Below, piece by piece: positions 1-10,809 of a DNA stretch of 64,000 nt. The stretch is from Beverwykella pulmonaria (lineage: Eukaryota; Ascomycota; Dothideomycetes; Pleosporales; Melanommataceae). The stretch is taken from assembly GCA_001599595.1 (NCBI GenBank), contig BCHH01000010.1, positions 665,359 to 729,358 of the forward strand. The letters are read 5' to 3'. The notes beneath the pieces were generated by a model that saw nothing but the letters and a program-made list of their open reading frames with translations, had not been told where the DNA came from and did not search any database. Positions within the stretch are counted from its first letter, which is position 1, and the number at the start of each line of letters is the position of its first letter. The translations under genes were made by a program, and so were the position numbers.

Positions 1-1
1 A

Positions 2-118
2 TATCCCCCAAGCAATGCACTGTGGACCAAGTGCACAGAAGAAGTGGACGAAATGATGGGGAAGGTGGGGTACATGTGGGGAGCAATGAAACAAAACCGC
101 CCTGCGAAGGCGGTGTGA
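2..118 (+). CDS. C-terminal end of an unidentified protein (5' end outside window)
   Basis: The frame starting at base 2 is open from the window edge to a TGA at 116-118 and reads 38 residues with a protein-like composition: acidic and helical in the middle (WTKCTEEVDEMMGKVG), a Met/Trp patch, and a basic tail ending RPAKAV. It would be the last exon of a gene lying to the left. I do not recognise the family. A competing frame at 22-315 has an Arg/Ser-rich composition typical of noncoding DNA. Confidence is low because only the tail is visible. Confidence 0.3.
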   Translation, partial: YPPSNALWTKCTEEVDEMMGKVGYMWGAMKQNRPAKAV

Positions 119-664
119 ATTGGTCTAACCTCTTAGGGCCTAGCGTACGAATCCGATCGTTCGCTTTTCCTAAAGGAAGCTCGTCAAGGCGTTTGCGGAG
201 AAGCGACACACCATCGTTATTAATCAACCCAGCCCGTAGAGAACGAACTGCAAGAAAAATCCAGAGGAATACACTTTGGACTTTACGGGTGGTCTTGCTC
301 AATAGGTCGAGATAGGCCTTCTCCTCTATCTTAACTCGATCGTAGTGGGTAATTCTTCGTTTGTTAGGTAGGCTGCCGTCGTCAACCTCAGCCTCATGCC
401 GAGCCAATCATTGGGCGCGATCTGGCGTAAGCTCGGTAGGCGGAGCGCCCAACGCAAATGCTAATGTACGTGGCTGATAGCAAGTAGATCCCAAAGTTTA
501 TCTGCTAAGGCTTGACTCTAGCCTACACAGCTCACGCTCCGTAGTAGCCGCGCCTATATAAGGTGGCAATCTACGAAAAGTTACTTAGTTCACAGACAGC
601 ATGACTAAGGTTAAGTCGATTACAAGGCTGCGGGATCACGGATTTCACTCAACTACCTAGGTAT
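119..664. other. Intergenic, no feature recognised
   Basis: This stretch of about 550 bp separates the partial frame at the window start from the 3' end of the acetyltransferase gene. Both strands are broken by frequent stops. I see no repeat, RNA gene or conserved motif. Confidence 0.5.
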
Positions 665-1192
665 CTATAAGTCCACCCCCATCAAAACATCTCCATCATC
701 ATCCGGCGGTCCAATCTCCCTAAACCCAAGTTTCTCATAAAACCTATATGGCGAATCCTCAGGCTTCACAGTCTTGTTTGGATTCGAATCATTCGTCTTC
801 CCTTCACGCGGCGTTGACCTGAGTTTCAGCTGCTTTGCCTTGGGGTAATTCTGGCGTATGTGCGCAATCGCGAATTCTACGCCTCGTCGTCCATATCCCA
901 GATGCTGATACCGGCCATCGATCATGAATCGCCAGATGTTGTACGACTCAGTAGGATCCCATATTTCCATCATGAGCATACCGACAAGCGTCTCGTCAGC
1001 GTAGATAGCTCGCACCCATGCCTCTTCGTCGAAACGAGATACCAAGAGAGACCATACATTGGGGTCAAGGTTGCCTGTTTGACCGTCTTTTAAGCTTAGG
1101 CATGCGACGTCTATATAATTGTCCTTGGTAATTTCGCGGAATGTAAGGGTTGAGTCTCTGGTTAGAGCGGTCTTGTTGGGAAGGTTGTCCAT
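665..1192 (-). CDS. GNAT-family N-acetyltransferase
   Basis: Single-exon gene of 175 residues. The fold of the Gcn5-related acetyltransferases is suggested by the order of elements: an N-terminal strand (LTFREITKDNY), a central strand pair ending in VGMLMMEIWD, the acetyl-CoA pyrophosphate-binding loop in HLGYGRRGVEFAIAHIR (about residues 97-113), and a C-terminal SPYRFYEKLGFREIG element, the classic 'Y..Y.k.GF' end of GNAT proteins. Family members move an acetyl group from acetyl-CoA to an amine; the substrate cannot be told from sequence. The resemblance is to bacterial-style spermidine/aminoglycoside GNATs, which are common in fungi. The start is the first Met, close to the first GNAT strand. 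No targeting signal is seen, so the protein is probably cytosolic. Confidence 0.8.
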   Translation of the reverse strand: MDNLPNKTALTRDSTLTFREITKDNYIDVACLSLKDGQTGNLDPNVWSLLVSRFDEEAWVRAIYADETLVGMLMMEIWDPTESYNIWRFMIDGRYQHLGYGRRGVEFAIAHIRQNYPKAKQLKLRSTPREGKTNDSNPNKTVKPEDSPYRFYEKLGFREIGPPDDDGDVLMGVDL

Positions 1193-3565
1193 AGTGTTTA
1201 AAGTAGGAGAAATGCAGCGGGCAGAGAGATTTTTAAGGTAGATGCTTTAAGGCTTGTGCTAGAGATCAACAGCGCAGCTCGATCTTTTATACATGCAATT
1301 TAACATCTTTGTAAGATGTGCGGTGAACATAAGCTAGTGGTGACTCACTATCCCCTGCTAGGAGAACCTGGTTAGGATCAGGAATCTGCGGATTGCCACT
1401 TACTTGGCTATATCATTGGCTAATAATAACATTTTCTTCGCGACACAGATCTAGATCAAGGCATACAATTCGCCGAAGAATTTACAAAATGCCGTGCCGC
1501 TGCATTCGACTCATTATGAGTAGTATCAAGTCTGGTTTCGTGTCAAATTGAAATCCAGGTTGGGCATTTGGGTGAGTCACTTAGCAACCTTGCAGAGTTG
1601 CAGTTGCTTTAAGTCAACGTACCCCTTATACGATATAGTAGTATTGTGCATTTTGTTGGACGTCTTATTTTCAGTAACGGATTACCACATAGCTTGGAGC
1701 CCATTTGCAATTAACTTGCGCAGCAATAAAATTGCACTTCAAGTCTCGGAATTTTTTTGGGAAAACTAACACTTCTAAGGGTTCCGAAATTCAGAGAGGC
1801 CCTGTCTATCACGAGAAAACAGGGGTGGATTGCGGAGGTGGCGATTAATGACGTCGACGAATCTAGAGATAAATAGCTGTAGAATAGTTATGTATTATAT
1901 AAACCTGTTTATACTTGCAGATAAAGAATCTAAGGCGACTTTTTGCAAAACTGTCTCGCCTCTCCTGCTCTTGACATTTTTAGATCATACCTCGAAAGGT
2001 GAACTATGCGATACATCTACAGCGTATGATCACCGTCTCAAATGATATAAACAGAAAAGCTTTTCATTCTGTCACTATGCATGACTCTCAGTCAATCATA
2101 ATACCTCATAATCAATATTACAAAGGCCGCTTCAACGCACCCCCTCACGCACGCTATCAACATACGCTGAGCTATACCGTACTCTGTCTACCTTTCTGCT
2201 CTCGCGGGGAACGGTGGGAATTTCTTTACTTACAGGCTCTTCATTTGGATCGCCCCAGGTTTTGGAGAAGGTACGGTTGGAGAGAAAGCAGTGGCGGTCG
2301 CTTGGGTAGGAGGTTGTGGGAGACGATGATGGGCTGACAGGTTGTGGACGCCTGATCGCTCTATTTGTGAAGACCATTGTTTTCGCTTTCGTTTTCGTTG
2401 ATTATATTTTCTTCAGAACACGAGCCCCTTTTGAAGATTTGACGCGTGACCGTGAGCTGTCCGGAATTGGAGATGTAGGGTTGGAGAGGAAGATACGGGC
2501 GCCACGACGGTAGTGGTGGAGGTGTACTCGAGGGGCTCGAGCATGAGAGATGTCGAGTGTGGGCTTTAGCGGCATTCTTGCCTTTGTGGGGTGTGGATGG
2601 TATATATCTCTGATAGTTTCCCCAAGAACGGAAATTCTTCAAAATGCTCGCTTCAAACTGCACTTGAATACATATATGTACCTCCGTACAGAACCTTCTT
2701 CCAAAAACCGGGATGTTACAATACGCTTGTCGTACCCTCCGTATCTTGGTGGATAGATGTGCTCCATAAACCCCCTTGGGCCATTGCGGCCCACTCCGGA
2801 CGGCAGCCACGCTCTTGTCAACTTTTCCATACAGACACTGATCTCAATCGCAACCCCGCTGTATATCTGAAATAATGACGCCTCAGCCATACCGCCCACC
2901 TTCCTATAATCCACAATCCACACGGTCAACAATCATGGTTAAGCCTGTGGGTTTGAGATGCTCGTGTGCTTGTAATCCAGCATGTTCGACTCGCTTCGTT
3001 TTCGTTATGCGTTCATTTCGCTTCTCGAACTGCCTACTCGGTAGATCCCGTAGGATTATGAAAGGGAGTTGATGTTTATGATATTCTGGATGGCGTGGCG
3101 GAAGCCGAATGTCGCCTGAGAGTGATAAATGCGTTATAGAAGGTGCTACTATATTTGATATGTGCTTGACCCAAACCTTGCATTCGAAGGGGGAAAGACA
3201 ACACGTGATAGAACATCGACTGGAAAGAGAAAGAACAGCGTAACACCATCTTGCCGACGGACGCCTGAAGACAGTTGATATGTGTTATTCATGAATGAGA
3301 CCATGAACTAAGTGAGTACTGAACATTGTATTTGCCCGAGCAGTGTCTGTGTTCGGTGCGTCTATGCAGAGGTGAGAATCCGGAGCACCGCCCATCCTTT
3401 TTATCATGCAGTCCCTAAAGCGAAAACCCAAGGTTATTTCGTCATTCTCATCATGATGCCCCAAATGCCAGTCCTCCCAGCATACATATTTACATTTCGT
3501 CAAACACATTCTCACCACCACGTTGACCATCAGGTTTTTCCTTAAGCTTCTTCTCTAAGCTTCTG
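1193..3565. other. 2.4-kb intergenic region without recognisable genes
   Basis: The region has mixed composition, with an AT-rich part at about 1550-2130. Several short open frames occur on both strands, but none shows a family motif, coherent splice signals or protein-like composition. The part next to 1193 holds the promoter of the acetyltransferase; the part next to 3565 is the 3' side of the lactone oxidase. Confidence 0.4.
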
Positions 3566-5272
3566 CTATAAGTCAGCATCGTCCCAATGATTCTCGAGTA
3601 ACACACTGGCCTCGGCTTCTGCCTCAGCCATCAAATCGAAACTCTCCCCACTCTCACTCCCAGTCTTCTTCTCAAACACATCAACACCACCATCCCACCA
3701 TCTCGCCTGCTCGCCAACCCAGTCATCACCTCCAGTTCTACGCTCTCTCCTCACGACTTCCTTCTCCTCGAGCGGGAAGATAGGTTGCTCGTTCTTAGGT
3801 GGGAGAATCGTGCGGCGGTGCCAAGCGCCAACAAACATGCCTTCAGGATCAACCTCTTTGCGCACATGAAGGTAGTCGTCAAGGTCATCTCCGTAAACGG
3901 AAGAGAGGTAGGCGTGGTCGACAGAGTGGAAGTTCTTCGCCCAATGGGGTCGGCCGTCAAATTCTTTCATGAGGTATTCAAAGGCTTCGTAGTACCGCTC
4001 GTGGCAGGGGGGAGCTTGGCCATAGGGTCGGTATAGCGTAGCGTTCAGGTAGAGAGACGGCGTGTCCGGGTGCGATGTATCGAGATATGGGCGTGGTGAT
4101 CGGCCAACGGTGTTTGCGACGCGAACTTCGATTGGTGAATGAACGTAGACTCCCTTGGGGCTGAAGGGAATGCCGGAGCCCTGCTCGTCACCGTTTATCC
4201 ATTTCGTCAAACGTGTCAAGGCCGCTGGGCCATCGGAAAGAGGGATGCTCCACTCGTTTACAAATTGCGAGTATAAGCAATTCATAAGGAGTCCTGTGCG
4301 CTGCTCCTCTACAGCGGAGCTGGTGGTGCCATCTTTGAAGCCATACTGCATGCCGAAGACGAACCACTCTACCCAAGGCAGGAAGCGAGGAACGTACTGA
4401 GATATCCACAGCAGGATGTGGTATGTGTGGTACCCAACACTACCGCCGTACCAGTTGTACTGGGCGGCTCTGTGGGCCTTGGTGGTCGTCGAAGCCCGCC
4501 AGATGATGGCACGCTTCATATAAGGCAGCCACCACACCCGCACGAACTCGTCTGACGTCCAAAGGTCGGTGTCCCATTTTGCGAACACGTCCTCGATCGG
4601 CACGATGGTTTGGATCCATTCTATATCGCGGTGTTCCACCAGCTGGAATTCAAGCTCAACTATTATACCTAGTGCACCAAGGGAGACTAGTGCCGCGCGG
4701 AAGAGGTCTGGTGACTGGGTCGGAGAGCATTTTACTGCTTGGCCATTCGCAAGCACGATACGCAGACTGCAGACCGAGTCAGAGAGCAGGCCGTGGGACA
4801 TGGAGCTGCCGTGTGTGGCTGTGCCAATGGCACCAGCCAGAGACTGCTCGTCGATGGAACCTAGCGTAGGCATTGTGAGGCCGTGTTCTTTGGCTACAAG
4901 GTTCATGGCGTGCATCCGTATGCCGGCCTGCACTGTGATCCTCTTCCGCGCCTTGTCCACATGCAGCACTTTGCTGAAGTCGTCTAGATTGACCATCCAT
5001 GCCGATGTGCAGGTGAGGTCGGACGGCGAGTGTCCGGAGCCCACCGTGACGACCCGACGCCGCATCCGTCTCGCGAGTGTGACTATCTTCTGGATTTCGG
5101 GGGGGCTCCGTGGGCGGATGTACAGCTCGGGGCGGGAGTGAAAGGTGCGTGCCCAGGTGTGGTGAACGTGTGCCGGCGATGCACGGAACGGAACCTCGGG
5201 GTCGAGCTTCTCGAGCTCTGCGGCGAAGCGTGAGGGCAACATGCTGAGAGGCGAGACTGGAGAATCTGCCAT
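3566..5272 (-). CDS. ALO1: D-arabinono-1,4-lactone oxidase
   Basis: Intronless gene of 568 residues, the usual length for fungal ALO. It oxidises D-arabinono-1,4-lactone to dehydro-D-arabinono-1,4-lactone (erythroascorbate synthesis), passing electrons to oxygen, and in yeast sits in the mitochondrial outer membrane. Visible: an N-terminal VAO-type FAD domain (about residues 45-220) starting at ARTFHSRPELYIRP, with the FAD-attachment sequence TVGSGHSPSD whose His is the covalent flavin site in this family, the TVQAGIRMHAMN strand and the GTATHGSS loop. The C-terminal ALO domain ends with HWAKNFH and DPEGMFVGAWHRR, the family's HWxK signature. A hydrophobic stretch near residues 280-305 fits membrane association. 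A variable acidic tail follows. The first Met is kept because the conserved region begins about 35 residues later. Confidence 0.93.
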   Translation of the reverse strand: MADSPVSPLSMLPSRFAAELEKLDPEVPFRASPAHVHHTWARTFHSRPELYIRPRSPPEIQKIVTLARRMRRRVVTVGSGHSPSDLTCTSAWMVNLDDFSKVLHVDKARKRITVQAGIRMHAMNLVAKEHGLTMPTLGSIDEQSLAGAIGTATHGSSMSHGLLSDSVCSLRIVLANGQAVKCSPTQSPDLFRAALVSLGALGIIVELEFQLVEHRDIEWIQTIVPIEDVFAKWDTDLWTSDEFVRVWWLPYMKRAIIWRASTTTKAHRAAQYNWYGGSVGYHTYHILLWISQYVPRFLPWVEWFVFGMQYGFKDGTTSSAVEEQRTGLLMNCLYSQFVNEWSIPLSDGPAALTRLTKWINGDEQGSGIPFSPKGVYVHSPIEVRVANTVGRSPRPYLDTSHPDTPSLYLNATLYRPYGQAPPCHERYYEAFEYLMKEFDGRPHWAKNFHSVDHAYLSSVYGDDLDDYLHVRKEVDPEGMFVGAWHRRTILPPKNEQPIFPLEEKEVVRRERRTGGDDWVGEQARWWDGGVDVFEKKTGSESGESFDLMAEAEAEASVLLENHWDDADL

Positions 5273-6192
5273 TGTTGGCGTGGTCGATGTGGGTGGCCGA
5301 TGGCTCGCTATGAGAGCTGGTGGTGAACGTCAAGACTCACAACTAGATTGCCCAGCCGTGGGTTTGGGGACAAATTCCCACGGCAATGTGTATCTGCTTT
5401 GAATTGGCGGTGGGCGTTTTCGCCATGGCCGCGTTGTTGGCGCTGGTGCGCTGGTCAACGTGTGGTGGGGCAGGCGGTGAATGATGCACTCAAGACGAAA
5501 GGGGCTTAGAGCCTCCGGGTAGCGGCCGAAGTTTGGCCGACATCATTATACCTGCACTTTCTATCACCACTTTCCACTCTGACAGCTCAAGGTTAGATTT
5601 CATGGTGTACTCTCTAGCCAGTCCGAAGTACCTGATGCTTCTAACCACTAGGGTATGAAAGTGCCCTCGACTAGCTCTCCCCAATGCCATTGTGCTAGCC
5701 AACCCTCTGCGACTTCAAACCACCGCAGTCAGACGCACTTTGGGCACAACAGATTCTTACCGGATTCGCATCCATGAGCAAACTTGACTCGTAAGTGTCG
5801 AGATGTGACGAAGTAGATTGAGACAGTGATGATTGTTGTGTTGATTCTACGGAGGAGCTACCGAAGAAATATCTAGAGTCCTACCAGGCACGGCAGGAGC
5901 CTGCCAAAGTAGTCATAACAAATATGGAAGTGAGTCACATGAGCAAACATCGAGCTGACTCATCATGTGACCCATTGGTCGACACAAAATGCAATGCAAA
6001 GTCCTAGGGTCAAGGATAGCTCTCCAAAACAAGGAAGCGTTAACCAAACCTCCTTAGCTTCAGCCTTGTTACTGTTAGCTCCTCGGCGACTGCCTTGCTC
6101 TCTCGGTCTTCTCTGTCACAACCAAATTAGAGTTCAGACAAGGTTGAGGCTGCTGGATTGGCCTGCGTGCCCTCAGTCCAACACAATCACTT
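5273..6192. other. Intergenic, promoter side of ALO1 and upstream of HET relic
   Basis: About 0.9 kb with short open frames only and no motif I can name. The first few hundred bases are the likely promoter of the lactone oxidase gene on the minus strand. Confidence 0.4.
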
Positions 6193-7882
6193 ATGTGGTT
6201 ACTCAACACTCCACCTTGAAACGAGAGGAATTCGTCTCCAATCCTCACAAATACGCTATCTTGCCACATACTTGGTGAGTTGTTGCCTCAGAAGCATAAT
6301 AAAATCACTGAAATTTCTGACCACTGCCATTCATGGGGGATGGCGAGGTCCTTCTAGACGGCTTCAAGCAAGGAACCAAACATGAAAAAGAAAGGCTTCG
6401 AGATGATCAAAAAATTTTGTGAGCATGTTGACTATCGGTATGCCTGGATCGATACCTGCTATGTTGATAAGAGCTCTAGCGCCGAGCTTCCAGAAGCCAT
6501 CAACTCTATGTTTAAGTGGTACCGCGCGGCCGAAATATGTTACATTTATCTGGACATCAAAACCCCTGAAGCCTATGTTTCTGAAGATGAACTGAGAGCC
6601 ACCAGATGGACTAATCGTGGGGGGACTTTCAGGAACTCATTGCTCCAAGCTGGGAACTGTATGGAGATCGATCGGTTTTGGCAGTCGAACTTCACCGAGT
6701 CACAAATATCGATTTGCAGGGATTCTGCTTAAAAGTTGCGACTCGAGCAATTTAGCATCATAAAACGTATGTTTTGGGTTTGCAACCGAGAAACCACTCG
6801 GCCTGAGTATATCGCACACTGCTTTCTGGGAGTATTTGATGTTCATATACCACTGCTGTATAGAGAAGGCAAGGATCGGGCATTTCACCGACTTCAAGAG
6901 GAGATTCTAAAGCAGTCGCTCGAGCTCTCGATACTTGTTCGGGACCTCACAAAAGAAAACCGCTCCCGAGGCTCCCTTGCAGATTCCCTTCTTGGATTCC
7001 ACACGTAGTGAGATTGCGACAATGAATACGAACGTACAGCCTTTCGAAATGACGAACAAAAACCTGCGTGTAACCTTACCTCTCACCAGTGTTTCTAGTC
7101 TCAATGGAAACGTGATCGCAGTCCGTCGAAATTGTCGATACAAGGACGACTTCGGAGGGCTTTTAGGGGTTGAGCCAGTACCTTGGAATCTGTTGACGAC
7201 ACTTATCGTCGGATAGGATCGATCGATTCATGTCGTTGGCCAAGCCGAATTTTCTAATACCAACATGAGAGCAATTTACATCACTACCATTTCCTTGGGT
7301 CGGCTTTCGTCCAGAGCCCACAGAACTTACCCAATATGGTTCAAGTTAATGTCGAATCTCTCGACGTTGATGTCGCGTCGAGGTACTCTCACTTGCCCAG
7401 ACTAGTCGAAAGGGTTTTGGGAACCACCTAATCATATTCTATAGTTAAGGAAACCGTGGCGGGAAAAGCCAGGACATAGGAAATCCGGCCATGTGTTCCT
7501 TTGCTACGACGACGGCAACGCAGAACAACGCTTTCCAAATTCCAAGGTCTGGCTTACGGACTCCGCGGACGATTTTCAAGCACGCGTTGGCCTTTCCGAA
7601 CCTTCGACAGAATACAGATTTATCATGCATGTGCGTGTGCTAGAGGTCACACCAAATTTGCAAGATTCATCAACAGCATGCAAGTATGATAGCTCGCGGC
7701 ATCGCCAATATCTATTCCCATCACACTCGTGTATTACTCTCGCGTTTGTACTCCTCGAGACAGACACGGCTTCACTAAGGATTGTCTCAAAGTGGCTGAT
7801 CATTTCTAGCCGATCATTCAAATCAACGCCCGCGAAAGGTAGTAAAGAAATTAGAGCCTCATGGTCGAAACGGTGGGTATAA
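6193..7882 (+). pseudogene. Decayed HET-domain (heterokaryon incompatibility) gene
   Basis: Pieces of one HET protein appear in order but in different frames. An N-terminal start (MWLLNT, then STLKREEF) leads to YAILPHTW at 6247-6272; the GDGEVLL piece follows at about 6340; then KGFEMIKKFC, YAWIDTCYVDKSS, AINSMFKWYRAAEICYIYL and the degraded W-F-R-G-W region (TRWTNRGGTFRNSLL, 6607-6650). A later block (TRPEYIAHCFLGVFDVHIPLLY) is the usual HET-E/D-like region after the domain, followed by NKNLRVTLPL and further shifted pieces to about 7720. Frame changes occur near 6210, 6385-6394, 6732 and 7225, and a stop follows SICRDSA. HET domains trigger cell death after non-self fusion; this copy cannot make a full product. 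The 3' limit is approximate. Confidence 0.75.
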
Positions 7883-8114
7883 TGGGCCCAAATACTGGAT
7901 TAGCGAAGTCTCTCTTTTCCTATAATTACACTCCCAACTTCCACGAACTGGCCTAATCCACAAAATTATCGAATCGCGTCAAACGTACATTATCCACCAG
8001 CGCGGTAGCGCATTCTCAACCAGCGCTCGCTCATCCTCTCTAAGCGATTCTACATGTAGGCTCTAAGTTGCTCAACGCCCTGAAACTCTGCTCTCCAGCG
8101 TCCAACCAGTTGGT

Positions 8115-8342
8115 TCATCGCCTTTTCACATCACCCCACGTCCCACTTGCAAAATTATAATCGTCATCGATTCCCTCTCTTGCCCATAGCAAATCTTTCG
8201 ACCACCCCTGAAACGGCTTCTTCATAGCTTTCTTCCAACTCGACGCCGTGAATAGGGAAGCATTGCGCGATAGGGTAGAGGTAGTAGTTGTTGTTGTGAT
8301 GATTGAGGAGCGCGAGGATGAAGGTTTGGGTGTCGGCGACAT
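8115..8342 (-). CDS. Possible small Ser/Thr-rich protein, unknown
   Basis: A 75-residue frame from an internal Met (MSPTPKPSSS) to a TGA. It has a low-complexity Ser/Thr N-terminal half with a run of Thr, then a more ordered half (SSWKKAMKKPFQGWSKDLLWAREG, about residues 34-57) and a basic end (WGDVKRR). The C-terminal half looks like a real folded or amphipathic segment, which is why I list it. I do not recognise a family, and the frame could also be chance. No intron signals are needed. Confidence 0.3.
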   Translation of the reverse strand: MSPTPKPSSSRSSIITTTTTTSTLSRNASLFTASSWKKAMKKPFQGWSKDLLWAREGIDDDYNFASGTWGDVKRR

Positions 8343-9125
8343 CGTGTGTATAGTGGCTCGGGTTTTGGACTCGATATTTGAGGGAATGTGTGTGGTGGAG
8401 TGGTACTCTGGTGATTCCAGTGTTTTGACTCGACTTTGAATCTCGCGCAAAAAGAAGAGAACGGACAGAATGCGACGAGATTAGTTGAAGGTAGTGGGAG
8501 ATCGAGTACCATCCTCCTGGCATCACGGCGTTTACCACTCATCTTATATCACCTCTTCTGGTCATCTTCACATACGTATCACCGAGCTAACGCCGAAACA
8601 TAGCTCTATCCCTGCCGTTCTTCGCCTATGTGTTTCAAGTATTGGAGGGAAGGATGGACGCTTGAGGGAATAAACAGGGACGATCGCTGTTGAAATGACG
8701 GAGAATACCTGATGCTGATCTGATGTGGCCAATACCGGGGTTGCTTCGGAGTTGCGCCGGTTCGGGTTGTATCGGGTATGCGAGCGCTAATGCAGACGGA
8801 AGTGTCCTCACGCTTATGAAAACCCAGACGACCCTACATATTCAGCCACCGTCTTCTTGCGTCACACGCCATCTTTTGAGACTTGAACACAATGAATAGG
8901 TATGGCAACACATCAGGAGGCCCAAATTTAATCATTCGTTCTTCGTGGGACACATTAATGCCCTCGTATAAATTTTGAACAACACCAAATCATGCAGCGC
9001 AACGCAATGCAAGTTCTCCACCGTACAATCACAAGACCCATGCCTCAAAGACGATTTTTTATCACCCACAAAACAATGCAAAAGCACTCATGCGTTTCAC
9101 AGAACCATTCCCACCGTCCCAAACT
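8343..9125. other. Intergenic, no feature recognised
   Basis: Roughly 0.8 kb between a doubtful small frame and the 3' end of the KRE9/KNH-like gene. Short frames on both strands lack motifs. Confidence 0.4.
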
Positions 9126-9940
9126 CTAGACTCCTACCCACCCAATCACCATCAGCAAAATCGCCGGCAATGCGCCTCCCACCTTCGCCGCCATCCCCTT
9201 GACCGGCACTGCATCTGTGATATTTCTCTTGGGCGCCCCAGTCGCCGCCGCGCTCGCATTGAAAGCCCTCGTCGTGGGTCCCGCGCCCGTCGCCGTACTC
9301 GCTGCATCATGCACAGTGACCCACACGGTACTCTGCTGCAAGACTTCGGGCGTCACTGTACTCTGCTGCACGGTCGAGCTCCCCTCCACCGAAGAACTAA
9401 CATTCGTCCCTGGCTCAGCCGCAAACGCAAAATTCGAGCTGTAACTCAGCACCGGCTCCGTGTTTCCGACCTCGGGCCTCAAGTAATCATCCACATACAT
9501 CTTAATCCAGAACACCCTCTCTCTTCTCGGGAACTCGGACCCAGGCTTCGGGATGTTCCATAAGTAAGTCCCTGTATTTGGCGCATGCGACACGATCGTG
9601 CCGCAGAAAGGGTTCACCCAGTGGTAGCATAACGACCCGAAGTCTGTTGGATTGTCAGCCAATAGATCACATATCAAGGTAATATCAGACCACCTGAGGT
9701 ATAGAGAGATCACGTACCACGACTGTAGCCCCACGACGTCTTGTCCCAGATCTCGAGCGTCACGTTGGAGAAGCGTGTGTCGGCATTCCATTGGATTGTG
9801 AAAGCGCTCCCGGCGGTAAGAACATCGTCCCGTGAGGGGTGCAGGATTTTTTGCTCGATTGGGGAGGGACCAGTGGGCTCTTGTGCGAGAGCGAGAGGGA
9901 GGAGGGAGGAGAGGAAGCGGAGGGCGCATGTAGGGCGCAT
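9126..9940 (-). CDS. KRE9/KNH1-like Ser/Thr-rich GPI-anchored cell-wall protein
   Basis: Two exons, 9940-9718 and 9643-9126, joined across a 74-bp intron (donor GTACGTG, acceptor CAG) to give 246 residues. Residues 1-19 are a signal peptide (MRPTCALRFLSSLLPLALA). The next about 100 residues match the Ser/Thr-rich GPI-anchored family domain related to yeast Kre9/Knh1: ILHPSRDDVLTAGSAFTIQW, a short beta-sandwich, WVNPFCGTIV, and W-x-I-P-K with YVDDYLRPE. A Ser/Thr/Ala-rich stalk follows (WVTVHDAASTATG) and the protein ends in a hydrophobic segment (ALPAILLMVIGWVGV) after a small-residue site, as expected for GPI attachment. The role is probably in wall beta-glucan organisation or adhesion (known of family relatives, not proven here). 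The upstream Met 45 bp earlier is rejected because the signal peptide starts at 9940. Confidence 0.85.
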
Positions 9941-10809
9941 TGCGAAGACGGGCTCCCTGAGGGCTTCTAAGACTGCGCTGCACAAGAATTACCTATGTCG
10001 ACTTCAGTGCGGCGGACCGAATGAAAAGAGAAGAGCCGTCAACTTACGGTGCAAACTAGCAATAGCAATAACAATGCTAGCCAAATATTCCAAGCAGAAA
10101 AACTTACGCCCAACAGTCAGAACAAGTCGTTGTCCATCAAGAACACCACAATTCTCCTTCACGAAGAAAACAGCGACGACCCTGCACCACCATGACCTCC
10201 GCACATCGCTCGTGGCGTTACATTCTCCATATATTATCTTCTCACTCTCAGATGCCGCAATTCATTTCCCCAACAACAACAGCTCCGATCGTGACCAGCT
10301 CATTAATATGCTCCAATTAATTGTCGGGTACGAATCCTTTTCGGGCGTAATTGGCTTACCATTTTTGTTGATATATTGCCTTGGCGGTAGTGCGGGTAGA
10401 TCACCAAAAGCTTGTCTACCGATGTGATCAGGGATAAGGTCGAGACTCGAGCTTGGCGTGGGAGGGATGAGGTGATTTTCGAGAGGTGGAACGGAGGAAT
10501 TGAGTAAGAAAGTTGGGTTTGCCACGAGGAATTAATTTGCCCGTGCTGTATGCACCCCGCAAAGCACATCTTCGCGGTAAATTCCTAGGTGCACTGGAAC
10601 AAGTACATAGGTTTTTGCTATGTTGAACCAAATGCCATCAGGTTTACTCCCTTACCGGTAGAAGCGCAATCCCAAAGTCCCAAACGTCAAATACCTCCCA
10701 CACGTATACTGGCGAAGGGAGTTTGGGCGTATTTGTAGCCCTTCTTGTCGCACGCCGGGTTACTAGTGGGTTTTGCGCATAAGGTCGCAGATGCAGTGCA
10801 CACGTATAT
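9941..10809. other. Intergenic; possible unplaced minus-strand exon at 10355-10525
   Basis: About 0.87 kb. On the minus strand a frame at 10525-10355 contains HIGRQAFGDLPALPPRQY followed by a good donor (GTAAGCC), and an open frame HINELVTIGAVVVGEMNCGI ends near 10260, but their phases do not agree at the only nearby acceptor. I therefore do not call a gene. Confidence 0.3.

Noticed and set aside
22..315. 97-residue plus-strand frame at the window start
   Set aside because: Arg/Ser-rich, no motif; the neighbouring frame at 2-118 has a more protein-like composition.
4569..5141. 190-residue plus-strand frame across the lactone oxidase gene
   Set aside because: Antisense to a strongly conserved enzyme with intact FAD and HWxK motifs; no own motif.
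10262..10525. Minus-strand frame with HIGRQAFGDLPALPPRQY
   Set aside because: Suggestive words and a good donor, but the phase of the only downstream acceptor does not fit; not enough for a gene.
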